A stretch of DNA of 27,761 bases from JAXGPP01 sp964436865 (GCA_964436865.1 CAYTFK010000055.1:1-27761); one strand, 5' to 3'. Positions 8,546 through 17,331 are shown, counted from the first letter of the stretch. The notes: a model not told the origin generated them from the sequence alone. Program-made: numbers and translations.

Positions 8546-9967
8546 TCAACCGACGCGGAGACATTGCTCCACGTGGCGCAGGGCCTCGTGAATGTTTGTG
8601 GGCCGATCGGCCAGTTCGACCGACTGGTCGTCGGAGAGCCAGCCGTCGACGCGTTTCTTCGCGGCGGCCACCGTACTGTGACTGCGGCGGCCGAAGTAGT
8701 GGCCAATCTCGGTAAGCGCGGCTCGGGTATACTTCCGCGCCAGCCACATGGCCAGCATTCGCGGCTGACTGACGTTCTTCGCCTTGCGGCCCGACTGAAG
8801 CGTATCGGGTTCCAGGCCAAAGGCGGTGCAGACGGCCTTCTCAATGTCGGCCAGACGAATCACCCGGCTGCTCTGGCGGACCAGGTCGTCGAGCGCCTCC
8901 TCGGCCAGTGCCACAGTCACCGGCTGGTGGGTCGCCTGACAGGTGGCCTTAAGCCGGCAGAGCGCGCCCGACAGCTCGCGGGCGTGCTGTGTGAAACGCT
9001 CTGCGATATATCGGCAGACGGCCGGCGGAACCGACACCTCGAGGCGGCGGGCCATCTGCGCAACGATGGCGGTGCGCGTTTCCAGATCGGGCGGTTCGAT
9101 CGGACAGACCATGCCGCTTTCCAGCCGCGCGGTGAGCTCAGGCCCCAGATCGCACATCTTGGCGGGTGGCCGGTCGCCGGCCAGCACGAGTTGGCGTCCC
9201 TCGCGCATCAGCGTGTCGATCGTATAAAGCAATTCCATCTGCGTATAGCGCTTGCCGCCGAGGAACTGCAGGTCGTCGATGATCAGCAGATCGACGCCGC
9301 GGTACTTGCGCCGGAAACTGGGCAACCCGCTGCCGCGGATCGCCTGCAAGAAACCGCTGGCGAATTGTTCGGCGGTGAGATAAACCGCCGATCGCCCATG
9401 TCGCGAACTGCGGACCGCCGTCCAGATTCCCTCGAGCAGGTGCGACTTGCCGACGCCGGTCGGCCCGTAGACCACCAGCGGCGAGACTTCACCGGGACGG
9501 CGGCACACCATTTCGACGGCCGCGACGGCCAGCCGGTTGCAGGGGCCGCGGACGAACGATTCCAGGTTGTTGAACCGCCGCCGCGGCGTGCTGTCGGCCG
9601 GTACGACTTCCCCCGATGATTGCGCGGTTGGAGGGGAGCCTGGCCGGATGGAGTCATCCGCCCGCTTTCCGCGCGGTGGGCCGCCCATGGGCCCCATCGG
9701 CACCGAGCGGGGCCGGGTTTGCTCCAGCAGGAACTCCAGCCTGGGACAATGGCCGAGGGCGCCCACGCAGGCGGCTTCGATCTGGCGGCGGAAACTGCCG
9801 CGGAGCCAGTCGAGCAGAAACGGACTGGGCACTCCGATGGTGAGCGTCCCGTCCCGCAGTTCCATGCGCGTGCTCGCGCCGAACCACAGATCGAACCGCT
9901 TCTTGCCGACGCGGTCCGCCAAGGCGGTCCGCAATGCCGACACGATTTCCTTATCGTCCGTGGCCAC
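8546..9967 (-). CDS. dnaA: Chromosomal replication initiator DnaA
   Basis: The 473-residue DnaA has all four domains. Domain I (residues 1-70; EIVSALRTALADRVGKKRFDLWF) is followed by a short Pro/Gly/Arg linker, then the AAA+ ATPase with Walker A GPTGVGKSHL (about 168-177) and Walker B LLIIDDLQF (about 227). C-terminal domain IV carries the DnaA-box helix FGRRSHSTVAAAKKRV, in which SHST replaces the common DHTT. It binds ATP and DnaA boxes to open the origin. I prefer the GTG start at 9967 because the conserved N-terminus begins there. A TTG at 10036 would add 23 residues; neither has a good ribosome site. A near-consensus promoter lies upstream. No dnaN, recF or gyrase gene is adjacent, unlike the classical dnaA locus. 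Confidence 0.95.
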   Translation of the reverse strand: MATDDKEIVSALRTALADRVGKKRFDLWFGASTRMELRDGTLTIGVPSPFLLDWLRGSFRRQIEAACVGALGHCPRLEFLLEQTRPRSVPMGPMGGPPRGKRADDSIRPGSPPTAQSSGEVVPADSTPRRRFNNLESFVRGPCNRLAVAAVEMVCRRPGEVSPLVVYGPTGVGKSHLLEGIWTAVRSSRHGRSAVYLTAEQFASGFLQAIRGSGLPSFRRKYRGVDLLIIDDLQFLGGKRYTQMELLYTIDTLMREGRQLVLAGDRPPAKMCDLGPELTARLESGMVCPIEPPDLETRTAIVAQMARRLEVSVPPAVCRYIAERFTQHARELSGALCRLKATCQATHQPVTVALAEEALDDLVRQSSRVIRLADIEKAVCTAFGLEPDTLQSGRKAKNVSQPRMLAMWLARKYTRAALTEIGHYFGRRSHSTVAAAKKRVDGWLSDDQSVELADRPTNIHEALRHVEQCLRVG

Positions 9968-10426
9968 TTCCTGACGCCCCCGGCGCGCAGCCTCCCCCCA
10001 CAGAGATTCACCGTTTTGCCACCACGATGGCCCCAACCGAGCGGGGCGTGCGGAAGAAGATGCGGCGAGCTTCGACGGCTGTGAGGCCGTCTGGTCCCGT
10101 TGATTGTGTCACCTGAGCACGTGATTTTAGCCCAGCTAGCGTTGCTGTCAAACGGTCGCTTTAAGTTGTTGGCGAGTTCCCGGCAGCGATTTTTCCCGCC
10201 GCGCCATAATCCGCGGCAAATCCCGGCTAACCTCCCGCTCGCCGCATCCTCATCCTCCGCTAACCGCACGACCATAACGCGGGGAAAACATGTTCGATCC
10301 GCGCCGCGATCCTGCCCTGAGGCAATGCACCCCTCTATCGCTAAGTGTCGATCACGAAGGGGCGTAGCGACTCGGCGCCGGTCGCGTCCATGCGTGCTGC
10401 CGGCGCGGCTGCGCGATCGGCCGCGA
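9968..10426. other. 459-base region upstream of dnaA
   Basis: This holds the dnaA promoter (10124-10151) and otherwise no gene. I searched by eye for DnaA boxes (TTWTNCACA) on both strands and found only poor matches (for example GCGGGGAAAA near 10280), and no AT-rich unwinding element, so there is no evidence of oriC. A 6-bp stem (10074-10079 with 10086-10091) falls in the dnaA leader. A 7-bp GCGCCGG/CCGGCGC stem (10375-10381 with 10100s+300: 10400-10406, 18-base loop) lies just past the GNAT stop codon and could help end that transcript. Confidence 0.5.
10124..10151 (-). promoter_or_regulatory. Near-consensus sigma-70 promoter of dnaA
   Basis: On the - strand TTGACA (10146-10151, perfect) is followed after 16 bases by TAAAAT (10124-10129, five of six). 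Transcription would begin near 10117, giving a leader of about 80 bases to the TTG start or 150 bases to the GTG start. It is one of the best sigma-70 matches in the window and points the right way for dnaA. Confidence 0.65.
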
Positions 10427-11368
10427 TCATGCCGAACGAGCCATTTGCTTGAAATAGCAGACACGCCGGTCCCAGGCATCAAACCCGGCCAATTCGTACA
10501 TTGCCATTGCCGGACCGTTCGTCTCGTCGACGGCAACGACGAGTCGCTCACGGCCCAATTGCGCGGCAAGCCACTTCGCATGCGCGACAATGAGCCTTCC
10601 CCAGCCTCTGCCTCTTGCGCCTTTAACCAGGCCCATATATGCCAGTTCGAGGTTTCCAAAATCCGGATAATCGGCCAAGAGGAGACACCCGACATCGTCG
10701 GGGCCGCTGCGCACAGCCAGCAACAACGCCGGATCGGCCTGGGATACCCCGTAGCCCTCCAGCACGTCGCCGATATCGCGGATGCCGTTCAATGCGGGAC
10801 AATCGAGCGTATCTTCGTAGGTGGCCGCGACAACGTGGCGTAATCGCTCCTGTTGGGCCGGTCCACAGGGATCGAATGCCAACAAACTGTGCGGAATACT
10901 GGAAGGAAATCGATCGGCGGGGCAAACCAGGTAAAGTAGTGCGGCGAGGCGATCGAATCCGCATGCTCGGAGCAGCCGCTCGTCATTATTTGCCACGCCG
11001 TCAACAATCGCGTAGGCCAGCCGTACCGGGTGTCGCGCCAGGCCTTTGAGCACTTCGATTAGCACTCGCTCGGCGGTTGACGGATCTTCGTCCAGCACGG
11101 TCCGCGCGGGGCAGACTGTGGCGGCTCTGCCGGGCTGGAGTTGAAACAAGCCCGCGGCAACCATCCTTGCGCCTCGCCACGCGACGATCAGGCCGTCGCG
11201 GGGAATGGCGCCCGACTCAATCCCCGCGCGGGCCGCAGCCACCTGCGCGGCTCGCTGTTCGGGCTCCCACCGGCTGAAGACCAGTTCCAGCGCGGCCGCG
11301 TGCTCTGCCTGCGGAGGCGATTCAATCACCAGATCATCAGAAGGCGCCGTAGTCATTTGCCGCAGCAT
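10427..11368 (-). CDS. Tandem-GNAT N-acetyltransferase
   Basis: The 313-residue protein appears to hold two GNAT folds. The first (about 12-150) lacks a clear acetyl-CoA loop. The second (about 165-310) has a motif A loop VKGARGRGWGRLIVAHA that fits the R/Q-x-x-G-x-G acetyl-CoA pyrophosphate signature, followed by VVAVDETNGPAMAMYELAGFD, a typical GNAT motif B. Tandem domains of this kind occur in mycothiol synthase (MshD), but nothing here proves that substrate; planctomycetes are not known to me to make mycothiol. The ATG at 11368 is used, with another in-frame ATG at 11353. Neither has a clear ribosome site. It is divergent from the PDZ gene. Confidence 0.8.
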   Translation of the reverse strand: MLRQMTTAPSDDLVIESPPQAEHAAALELVFSRWEPEQRAAQVAAARAGIESGAIPRDGLIVAWRGARMVAAGLFQLQPGRAATVCPARTVLDEDPSTAERVLIEVLKGLARHPVRLAYAIVDGVANNDERLLRACGFDRLAALLYLVCPADRFPSSIPHSLLAFDPCGPAQQERLRHVVAATYEDTLDCPALNGIRDIGDVLEGYGVSQADPALLLAVRSGPDDVGCLLLADYPDFGNLELAYMGLVKGARGRGWGRLIVAHAKWLAAQLGRERLVVAVDETNGPAMAMYELAGFDAWDRRVCYFKQMARSA

Positions 11369-11439
11369 AGCAGCGGAGAGCCGCGAGTCCAGAGGTGAGG
11401 AACCCGGGTTTGGGGGCCGAGACGGTCGTCTTGCGACTC

Positions 11440-11447
11440 ATTATAAT
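11440..11447. promoter_or_regulatory. Symmetric ATTATAAT -10 box between divergent genes
   Basis: The palindrome ATTATAAT contains a perfect TATAAT on each strand. On the + strand (11442-11447) it is 56 bases before the PDZ gene start at 11503. On the - strand it is about 70 bases before the GNAT start at 11368. No good -35 is present at the expected distance on either side. It is the only AT-rich spot in the gap, so it is a plausible shared core promoter. Confidence 0.5.
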
Positions 11448-11502
11448 GCAGCCGTGGATCGTTCTCTTCTCGAGTTGCTCTCCTGCCGATCGCGAGGCCG
11501 CC

Positions 11503-12330
11503 ATGTGGAAGTTCCGTTTCGCCACGATCGTGATTCTTTGTTGGCACGTCGAAGCCCGCATTGCGCTGGCGCAGCCGGCGTTGGAGAAGCTCGAGAATCT
11601 GATCCGCGGCGAACAGGCCGAAAACGCGCAAGGCTCCGGGCCAAGCCTGTCGCCGCAAGCTCCGGCCGTGAATTCGCCGCCCGCCCCTGGGCCATCGAGC
11701 ACGCCAGGCTACCTGGGGATCGTGGCCGACAATGCCGCGCCGGGGCAGCAAGGCGCGCACGTGCTTAGCATTCGCCAGGGAAGTCCCGGCGAGCGCGCCG
11801 GACTTGCTCCGGGCGACCTGATTACGGCGGCGGATGGCGTGCCCGTTCAATCGCTTGATGGGCTGTCGCGTGTGCTCGAGCGCACATTGGCCGGGCAGGC
11901 GGTGATTTTTGACGTCATTCGCGACGGCGCTGCCCGCAAGGTCAAGGCAGTGCTCGGATCGCGGCCGCAGCCGATCGCGGCGCCGCCGATGGATCGCGCC
12001 GAGGAGGAGATGCTGCCGATGCCTCTTCCCTCGCCGCCAAGTGAGAGGCCGCCCGCAGTGCCTGCAGCCGAACCGCCCCCGCCCGCCCAGGCGCCGAATG
12101 CCGTCCCAGCGTTCGCGGTTCCGAGGCTGGCCCCGCCGGCGATCGTGAACCCCTTGCCCGAGAACTTCGAAGCCGGTCCCGATTCCCCAGCGATTACTCC
12201 TATGCCATCCGCTCAACCGCCGAGCGATCGCGAGCTTCTCCAGAGCATTCTCCGCCGCCTGGAGATGATTGAGCGGCGGCTGGATCGGCTGGAACAGCAG
12301 TCGACGGCCGACAGCAACTCAGACGGTTGA
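11503..12330 (+). CDS. Secreted PDZ-domain protein with proline-rich region and C-terminal coiled coil
   Basis: The 275-residue product is exported. Residues 1-23 form a signal peptide (FATIVILCWHVEARIALA) and GAGG stands 5 bases before the chosen ATG; the longer open frame from 11395 begins before the promoter box. A single PDZ domain covers about 69-152, with the carboxylate-binding loop YLGIVAD, the GSPGERAGLAPGDLITAADGVPV core and a closing FDVIRDGAARKVKAVL. Residues 155-240 are Pro/Ala-rich. The last 30 residues (ELLQSILRRLEMIERRLDRLEQQ) form a heptad-patterned coiled coil, suggesting oligomerisation. No protease domain is present, so it is not an HtrA-type enzyme; it is more likely a periplasmic scaffold. 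Its stop lies 11 bases from that of the convergent rhamnosidase gene. Confidence 0.8.
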   Translation: MWKFRFATIVILCWHVEARIALAQPALEKLENLIRGEQAENAQGSGPSLSPQAPAVNSPPAPGPSSTPGYLGIVADNAAPGQQGAHVLSIRQGSPGERAGLAPGDLITAADGVPVQSLDGLSRVLERTLAGQAVIFDVIRDGAARKVKAVLGSRPQPIAAPPMDRAEEEMLPMPLPSPPSERPPAVPAAEPPPPAQAPNAVPAFAVPRLAPPAIVNPLPENFEAGPDSPAITPMPSAQPPSDRELLQSILRRLEMIERRLDRLEQQSTADSNSDG

Positions 12331-12341
12331 ACGCGGTCAGT

Positions 12342-15029
12342 TCACCACGGCAATTGGAACTCCACGCTCTTGCCAGCGGGAAGTCGGTAGCGTCGAAGGC
12401 CCAACCTGTGGTCGGGCTGAAGCCGATCGAGCCGCAGTTCAGCGCTAGCCGGCACAAGGAGCTCGCCTTCGCCTCGAGCCGGAACAGTCAATGCGACACG
12501 GTGTGCCCGGCCGTCGCGCTCGGCGGCCAACCGAATGGGGCCGACGGCAGTGAAAGCGGTGACATCGAGCCCGCCCAAGTTGGCCAGTTGCGGCCGCACC
12601 TGATAACGGGTGAAGCCCGGCTCGGTGGGGCGAATGCCGGCGATGTCTTGGAACAGCACATAGAGCGGCACCACCGCGCAGTGGCTCCATTGGGCGCGGC
12701 TGTCGGTGGGGGCGTTCCAGTCTTCCTGGAGCGTGTTGTTCTCGATCACCGAACGCATGGTGGCCCAGCGGCGGCGGAAATCGTCGACCGCCACATCGGC
12801 CCGACCGAGTTTCGCCAGGGCCCAGAGCCGCCAGCCGGCGTTGCAGGGGTAAGAGAGGCCCATCTCCGGCGGACAGTTGGCCAGGACTTCCAGGGCCGCC
12901 GACTGCCTTCCACCGGGACACTGGTCGAAAAGAATGGCCGTGGCCAGCGAACGGTCGCTCAGCCGAGGCGACTTTTCTTCGACGAGCCACGGCAGGTTAT
13001 CGACGAACAGGCCGCGGTCTTCGCTCCAGAAGCGTTCGACCGCGGCGCGCTGGATGTCGTCCGCCCGGCGGCGAAGCTCCCCGGCGCGGTCGGGTTGGCC
13101 GAACGCTTCGGCGATCGGCGCCAGGGCGTGCCGCAGCATGGCGGCGGTGTAGAGGTTGAACGCGCACTGCTTGTGGCGCGGGCGGCGATAGGCCGAGTGG
13201 TCGATCCAAACGGTGGGGACGCCGAGGTTCTCGACCGGCAGCAGGCCATCGTCGCCGCGGAGTGCCTCGAGGTAGTCGGCGAATCGCAGCAGCCTGGGAT
13301 AGGGCTCCTCGAGCGCCGCCAGGTCGCCTGTCTCCAGATAATGGTGCCAGCAATCGAAAGCGAAACCGACGCCGTGGTCCAGGAGCGGCCCCCAGAAAGC
13401 GCCGTCGACCTGTTTCTGGGCCACCCGGGCCAGGCGGTCGTAGGCCGGCCAGCAGTCGAGGAAGTAGCCGTCGCGGGCCTGCCCTTCGCTGAAGGTGCGT
13501 AAGAATCGCGCGGCGATGCGCGGCTCGCCGAAGGCGTAGCGGATGGCGTGCAATTGGTGGCCGCCGTCGCCGCTGTACTGCTGCCGTTCGCGGGCCATGC
13601 CATCGACCACCGTTTCGATGGCGCTGTTGCGAAGCGTGTTGATGCTGGCGTCAAACAGCCGCTGGAGTGCCGGTTCCGGGCAGGACACGCGCGGCTCGAC
13701 TGGCCAGTCGAAAGTCCGCCGCCGCACGCCCACCGCCGAGATCTTTACCGGACCGTTCGCGCCGCGGATGTGCAACTGGATCCACCGCAGTGATTCATAG
13801 TCGAAGGGTTCGAACCGCTCCACGCCGCCGCGGCAGATGAATCGCGTCCAGGCATAGAAATGCGAATCGAGCCAGAGCGTCCTGGCCGGATCGTGCGACT
13901 CCTGCGTCATCAGTTCCACGACGGTGCCGGCCGGGGCCTCGATGGTGAAATAGGGCCAGCCGACGACCTGTTCTTTCAGCTCGAAGGTGAGAAAGAGACC
14001 CTCGCGATCGGCGGTGCCGGGCAGCGTCCACGCACCCGGCGGCTCTTCGCTGGCGACCGGTTCGGACGCGATGCGGAAGGATTCCGGGATGCGAAAGTCG
14101 AACCAGTCGGCCGGATCGCGGAGCCAGGCGACACGACCCGATTCGGCCAGTCGCTGGGCCGGGATGTCACTTTCGCGGATCAGCGGAATCTGACGCATCC
14201 GCAGCGAGCTTGCGGCCGGGTCGGCGCGGTCGATCGAGTCGGTGGTCTGATAGGGACCGCAGGCAGCCGGTTTGTCGGGCGGGCAGTCGAGCGCCATCGC
14301 CGCGATCCAGCGGTCGTCGCACTCGAATTCCGGCGTGTCCCAGCCGTACGGATGCAACCGCGCGTCAAATTCTTCCTGCAGTGCGCGAAGAAACCAGCGT
14401 TTCGGTTGTGACGGCCGGTGGGCGCGGTCGACAAACGTCTGCCAGGAAGTATCGGAGACGACCGCTTGCGTCTGGCCGCCGCCTCGATCGATCGCGGCAT
14501 GGAACAACAGGCCAGGCTTGCCCGCGGCCCAAGTCCCCTCTCCGATGCCGTAGTACAACACTTCGACGCCGATCACGTTCTTTCCGGGACGCAGATGCTC
14601 GGTGATGTCGAAGGGATCAACGTCGAGGTTCCGAGGATCGCAGGGGGCCGGTCCCCACTGTACGCGGCGGCCGTTCACGGTGAGCCGATAGCGGCTGTCG
14701 GCGGTGATCCACCCGGCGGCGCGCGTTGGAACGCGATCGAGTTGCAATTCCTTGCGGAACAGCACGAACGTGTTGGGCAGCGTCCGCTCAGAGGGAAGCC
14801 AGATCCAGCGCGCCGGAGACAGGTCGACACGGTAGGGCCGCCATCGCGCGTGCGCTTTGTCGCTTTCGGCGGCGGCTGTGGCCTCGTCTGCCGATAATAT
14901 CCGTCCTGAGAGGATACTCTGAGGTGCGGGCCGCTCAGCAGCGCCGGCCGATGCGGCAGTCACGGCAATCAGAATGATCGAGCACCGCCAGGCCGCTCCA
15001 CTCGCAAGGCAATAGTCATTTCGGCTCAT
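12342..15029 (-). CDS. Secreted GH78-like alpha-L-rhamnosidase
   Basis: The 895-residue protein has AAGAGG 6 bases before its ATG and a signal peptide (residues 1-30, hydrophobic CSIILIAVTAASAGA). Domains in order are an N-terminal beta-sandwich lectin-like module (about 70-200; WIWLP...FRKELQLD, then YRLTVNGRRVQWGP), a second beta-sandwich (about 330-440), an (alpha/alpha)6 barrel (about 445-790) and a C-terminal beta-sandwich (TEPGFTRYQVRPQL onward). The barrel has DGMARERQQYSGD at 476-488 where classical GH78 enzymes have DCPxRDERxGWxGD. The glutamate (481) that would act as general acid is kept, but the surrounding residues differ. It should cleave terminal alpha-L-rhamnose from glycans; substrate range is uncertain. 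Together with the GH106-like enzyme it indicates rhamnan-type polysaccharide use. Confidence 0.85.
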   Translation of the reverse strand: MSRNDYCLASGAAWRCSIILIAVTAASAGAAERPAPQSILSGRILSADEATAAAESDKAHARWRPYRVDLSPARWIWLPSERTLPNTFVLFRKELQLDRVPTRAAGWITADSRYRLTVNGRRVQWGPAPCDPRNLDVDPFDITEHLRPGKNVIGVEVLYYGIGEGTWAAGKPGLLFHAAIDRGGGQTQAVVSDTSWQTFVDRAHRPSQPKRWFLRALQEEFDARLHPYGWDTPEFECDDRWIAAMALDCPPDKPAACGPYQTTDSIDRADPAASSLRMRQIPLIRESDIPAQRLAESGRVAWLRDPADWFDFRIPESFRIASEPVASEEPPGAWTLPGTADREGLFLTFELKEQVVGWPYFTIEAPAGTVVELMTQESHDPARTLWLDSHFYAWTRFICRGGVERFEPFDYESLRWIQLHIRGANGPVKISAVGVRRRTFDWPVEPRVSCPEPALQRLFDASINTLRNSAIETVVDGMARERQQYSGDGGHQLHAIRYAFGEPRIAARFLRTFSEGQARDGYFLDCWPAYDRLARVAQKQVDGAFWGPLLDHGVGFAFDCWHHYLETGDLAALEEPYPRLLRFADYLEALRGDDGLLPVENLGVPTVWIDHSAYRRPRHKQCAFNLYTAAMLRHALAPIAEAFGQPDRAGELRRRADDIQRAAVERFWSEDRGLFVDNLPWLVEEKSPRLSDRSLATAILFDQCPGGRQSAALEVLANCPPEMGLSYPCNAGWRLWALAKLGRADVAVDDFRRRWATMRSVIENNTLQEDWNAPTDSRAQWSHCAVVPLYVLFQDIAGIRPTEPGFTRYQVRPQLANLGGLDVTAFTAVGPIRLAAERDGRAHRVALTVPARGEGELLVPASAELRLDRLQPDHRLGLRRYRLPAGKSVEFQLPW

Positions 15030-15187
15030 GAATAGCCTCTTTGCGAGACTCCTGTCGAAACGGTAATGGCAAGGAAATCCGGTTGGTCACCAGCGTAAGT
15101 CCCGGTAGCGGCCGATACAAGCCGCACACGCTACGGCATTCCCGACGGTGGTCCGGTGGATTACCATAGAAGGAATCTCTGTTTTTC

Positions 15188-16261
15188 GTGGTGCATATCC
15201 CGGAAATGACCGCCGCTACAGCGTCTCTTGCCGTCAAGTCCGGTTCCGCTGCGCCTGGTTCAACTTCGCAAACCTCAATCAGTCGGGCTGACCCGACACG
15301 CCCCATGCCTTTGGCGATCCGCTGCAGAGAACTCAAGAAGACCTACGACGGCAAGCCGCCCGTCGAGGCAGTCCGCGGCCTCGATCTGGCAGTCGAAGAG
15401 GGAGAATGCTTCGGTGTGCTGGGGCCGAACGGGGCCGGCAAGACGACCACCGTCGAAATGCTCGAAGGACTGCTCCAGCCCACCGGCGGCGAGATCGAGA
15501 TCCTCGGCATGCGGTGGGAAAAACAGGCCGATTCGATCCGTCAGCGGATTGGGATTTCGCTCCAGGAAACCAAGTTCTCCGACAAGCTCACCGCGCGGGA
15601 AACGTTGCGGCTGTTCCGCAGCTTCTACAACCGCGGCATCGAGGCCGACGCGGCGATCGCCAAGGTGTCGCTTGACGAGAAGGCGAATACGTGGTACCGC
15701 GAGCTTTCCGGCGGCCAGAAACAGCGCCTGGCGGTTGCCGCCGCGCTCATTGGAGATCCGGTGCTGTTGTTTCTCGACGAGCCGACCACCGGACTTGATC
15801 CGATCTCGCGGCGGCAGCTTTGGGACATCATCCTCGACTGCCGCCGCCAGGGCCGGACGACCGTGCTCACGACCCATTACATGGAAGAGGCCGAGCGGTT
15901 GTGCGATCGCGTGGCGATCGTTGACCAAGGGCGCGTGATCGCGCTGGGCTCGCCGCGGGAACTGATCGCCCGGCTGGGCGGCGACCATGTCGTCGAATTC
16001 TCGCTCAGCGACGCCGACCGCAGCCTCGTTGCGGCCGACGCCTGGAATGAGCTGCCCGCTGTGACTTCCAGCCGACTGGAGGGCGAGGCCATCCACCTGT
16101 CGGTCACCGAGCCCCATGTTGCGATTCCTGCGCTGTTAACGCGACTCGCCGAGCGGAACGGCCGACTCGCCAGCCTGACCACCCGCCACGCGAGCCTCGA
16201 CGACGTCTTCGTGGCCCTTACCGGTCGGCAGTTTGAGCCCGCGGAGGCCAGCGCTTCATGA
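15188..16261 (+). CDS. ABC-2 type exporter, ATP-binding subunit
   Basis: The ATPase has Walker A GPNGAGKTTT, signature LSGGQKQRL, Walker B LLFLDEPTTGLD and switch histidine in TTHYMEEAE, followed by a C-terminal regulatory region of about 100 residues as in drug/lipid/polysaccharide ABC-2 exporters. The open frame starts with GTG at 15188 (357 residues). The first 39 residues are Ser/Thr/Ala-rich and not part of the fold; an ATG at 15305 gives the normal family start (MPLAIRCRELKKTY) but no ribosome site precedes it. An AAGGA lies 13-15 bases before the GTG. The gene overlaps the permease gene by an ATGA, so they are translationally coupled. The cargo is unknown. Confidence 0.92.
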   Translation: MVHIPEMTAATASLAVKSGSAAPGSTSQTSISRADPTRPMPLAIRCRELKKTYDGKPPVEAVRGLDLAVEEGECFGVLGPNGAGKTTTVEMLEGLLQPTGGEIEILGMRWEKQADSIRQRIGISLQETKFSDKLTARETLRLFRSFYNRGIEADAAIAKVSLDEKANTWYRELSGGQKQRLAVAAALIGDPVLLFLDEPTTGLDPISRRQLWDIILDCRRQGRTTVLTTHYMEEAERLCDRVAIVDQGRVIALGSPRELIARLGGDHVVEFSLSDADRSLVAADAWNELPAVTSSRLEGEAIHLSVTEPHVAIPALLTRLAERNGRLASLTTRHASLDDVFVALTGRQFEPAEASAS

Positions 16262-17331
16262 ACGAACCCGTCGCGTCGGCACGCCCGGGCCGGCAACACC
16301 CCATCGTCAGCCTGACCGCCGCCAGGGTGCTCGAGTTCTTTCGCGAGCCCGAAGCGGTGTTCTGGATGTATGTCTTTCCGCTATTTCTGGTGCTCGCATT
16401 GGGCGCGGCGTTCCGCAATCGGCCCGTGGAGGCGTTCAGGGTGTCGGTCGTCGCCGGGCCGGAAGCCGAACGGATCACGGCCGCACTCAATGCCGACAAG
16501 CGGTTCAAGGCCGCGGTGAGCGAGGACGCGGAAGCCCGCCTCCAACTGCGGAGCGGCCGCGCCGACCTCGTGCTGGCGGCCGCTTCGGGTCCGAGGGACG
16601 AATACGTGTACTCTTACGATCCCACGCGGGCAGCGAGCGTGCTGGCGCGAAATGCCGCCGATGATCTGTTGCAGCGGGCCGCCGGTCGCCGCGACGTGCT
16701 GGCCACCAAGGAACGGGAGGTGAACGAGCCGGGCGGACGCTACATCGACTTTCTCGTGCCCGGCCTCCTGGGCATGGGGCTCATGGGGGGCGGCATGTGG
16801 GGCGTCGGCTACGCCATCGTCGACATGCGGATTCGCAAGCTGCTGAAGCGCTACCTGGCCACGCCCATGAAGCGAAGCCATTTCCTCGCTTCGGTGATCG
16901 GCAGCCGGATCCTGTTTGCGCTGCCTGAAGTCGTGCTGCTGCTGGTTTTCGCCCGGCTGGTATTCGACGTCCGCAGCGAGGGGAGTTATCTGGCGATCGG
17001 GCTGTTGATCGTGTTGGGGGCGCTGCAGTTTTCGGGAATCGGCCTGCTGGTCGCCAGCCGGGCGCAGACAATCGAGGCGATCTCCGGGCTGATGAACGCG
17101 GTGATGCTGCCGATGTGGATCGGCTCGGGCATCTTCTTCTCCAACGAGCGCTTCCCGGAAGCAGTTCAGCCCCTGCTCTTCCTGCTGCCGCTGACTCCGC
17201 TGATCCACGCCATGCGGAGCATCATGCTCGAAGGGGCAACGCTCCTCACGGTGTGGGCCGACGTGGCAATCGTTGCCGCCTGGATCGTCACGACCTTTGT
17301 GCTGGCATTACGATGGTTTCGCTGGCATTGA
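16258..17331 (+). CDS. ABC-2 type exporter, permease subunit
   Basis: The 357-residue membrane protein starts inside the ATPase gene's stop (ATGA, 4-bp overlap) and is its obvious partner. A first transmembrane segment (about 37-54, MYVFPLFLVLALGAAF) is followed by a ~110-residue soluble, probably extracytoplasmic, domain. Five or so further hydrophobic segments lie between residues 160 and 355 (GLLGMGLMGGGMWGVGYAIV, LFALPEVVLLLVFARLVF, AIGLLIVLGALQFSGIGLLV, LMNAVMLPMWIGSGIFF, VAIVAAWIVTTFVLAL). The conserved ABC-2 stretch around MWIGSGIFF and LPLTPLIHAMR is present. The TM1-large-loop layout resembles the YhgE/DrrB-related export permeases. Its last 44 bases overlap the 3' end of the opposite-strand reductase gene. 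Confidence 0.9.
   Translation: MNEPVASARPGRQHPIVSLTAARVLEFFREPEAVFWMYVFPLFLVLALGAAFRNRPVEAFRVSVVAGPEAERITAALNADKRFKAAVSEDAEARLQLRSGRADLVLAAASGPRDEYVYSYDPTRAASVLARNAADDLLQRAAGRRDVLATKEREVNEPGGRYIDFLVPGLLGMGLMGGGMWGVGYAIVDMRIRKLLKRYLATPMKRSHFLASVIGSRILFALPEVVLLLVFARLVFDVRSEGSYLAIGLLIVLGALQFSGIGLLVASRAQTIEAISGLMNAVMLPMWIGSGIFFSNERFPEAVQPLLFLLPLTPLIHAMRSIMLEGATLLTVWADVAIVAAWIVTTFVLALRWFRWH

Noticed and set aside
10261..10300. Possible tRNA T-arm (GTTCGATCC) and possible DnaA boxes
   Set aside because: No cloverleaf could be formed around the T-loop-like bases, and box matches were six or seven of nine with no clustering.
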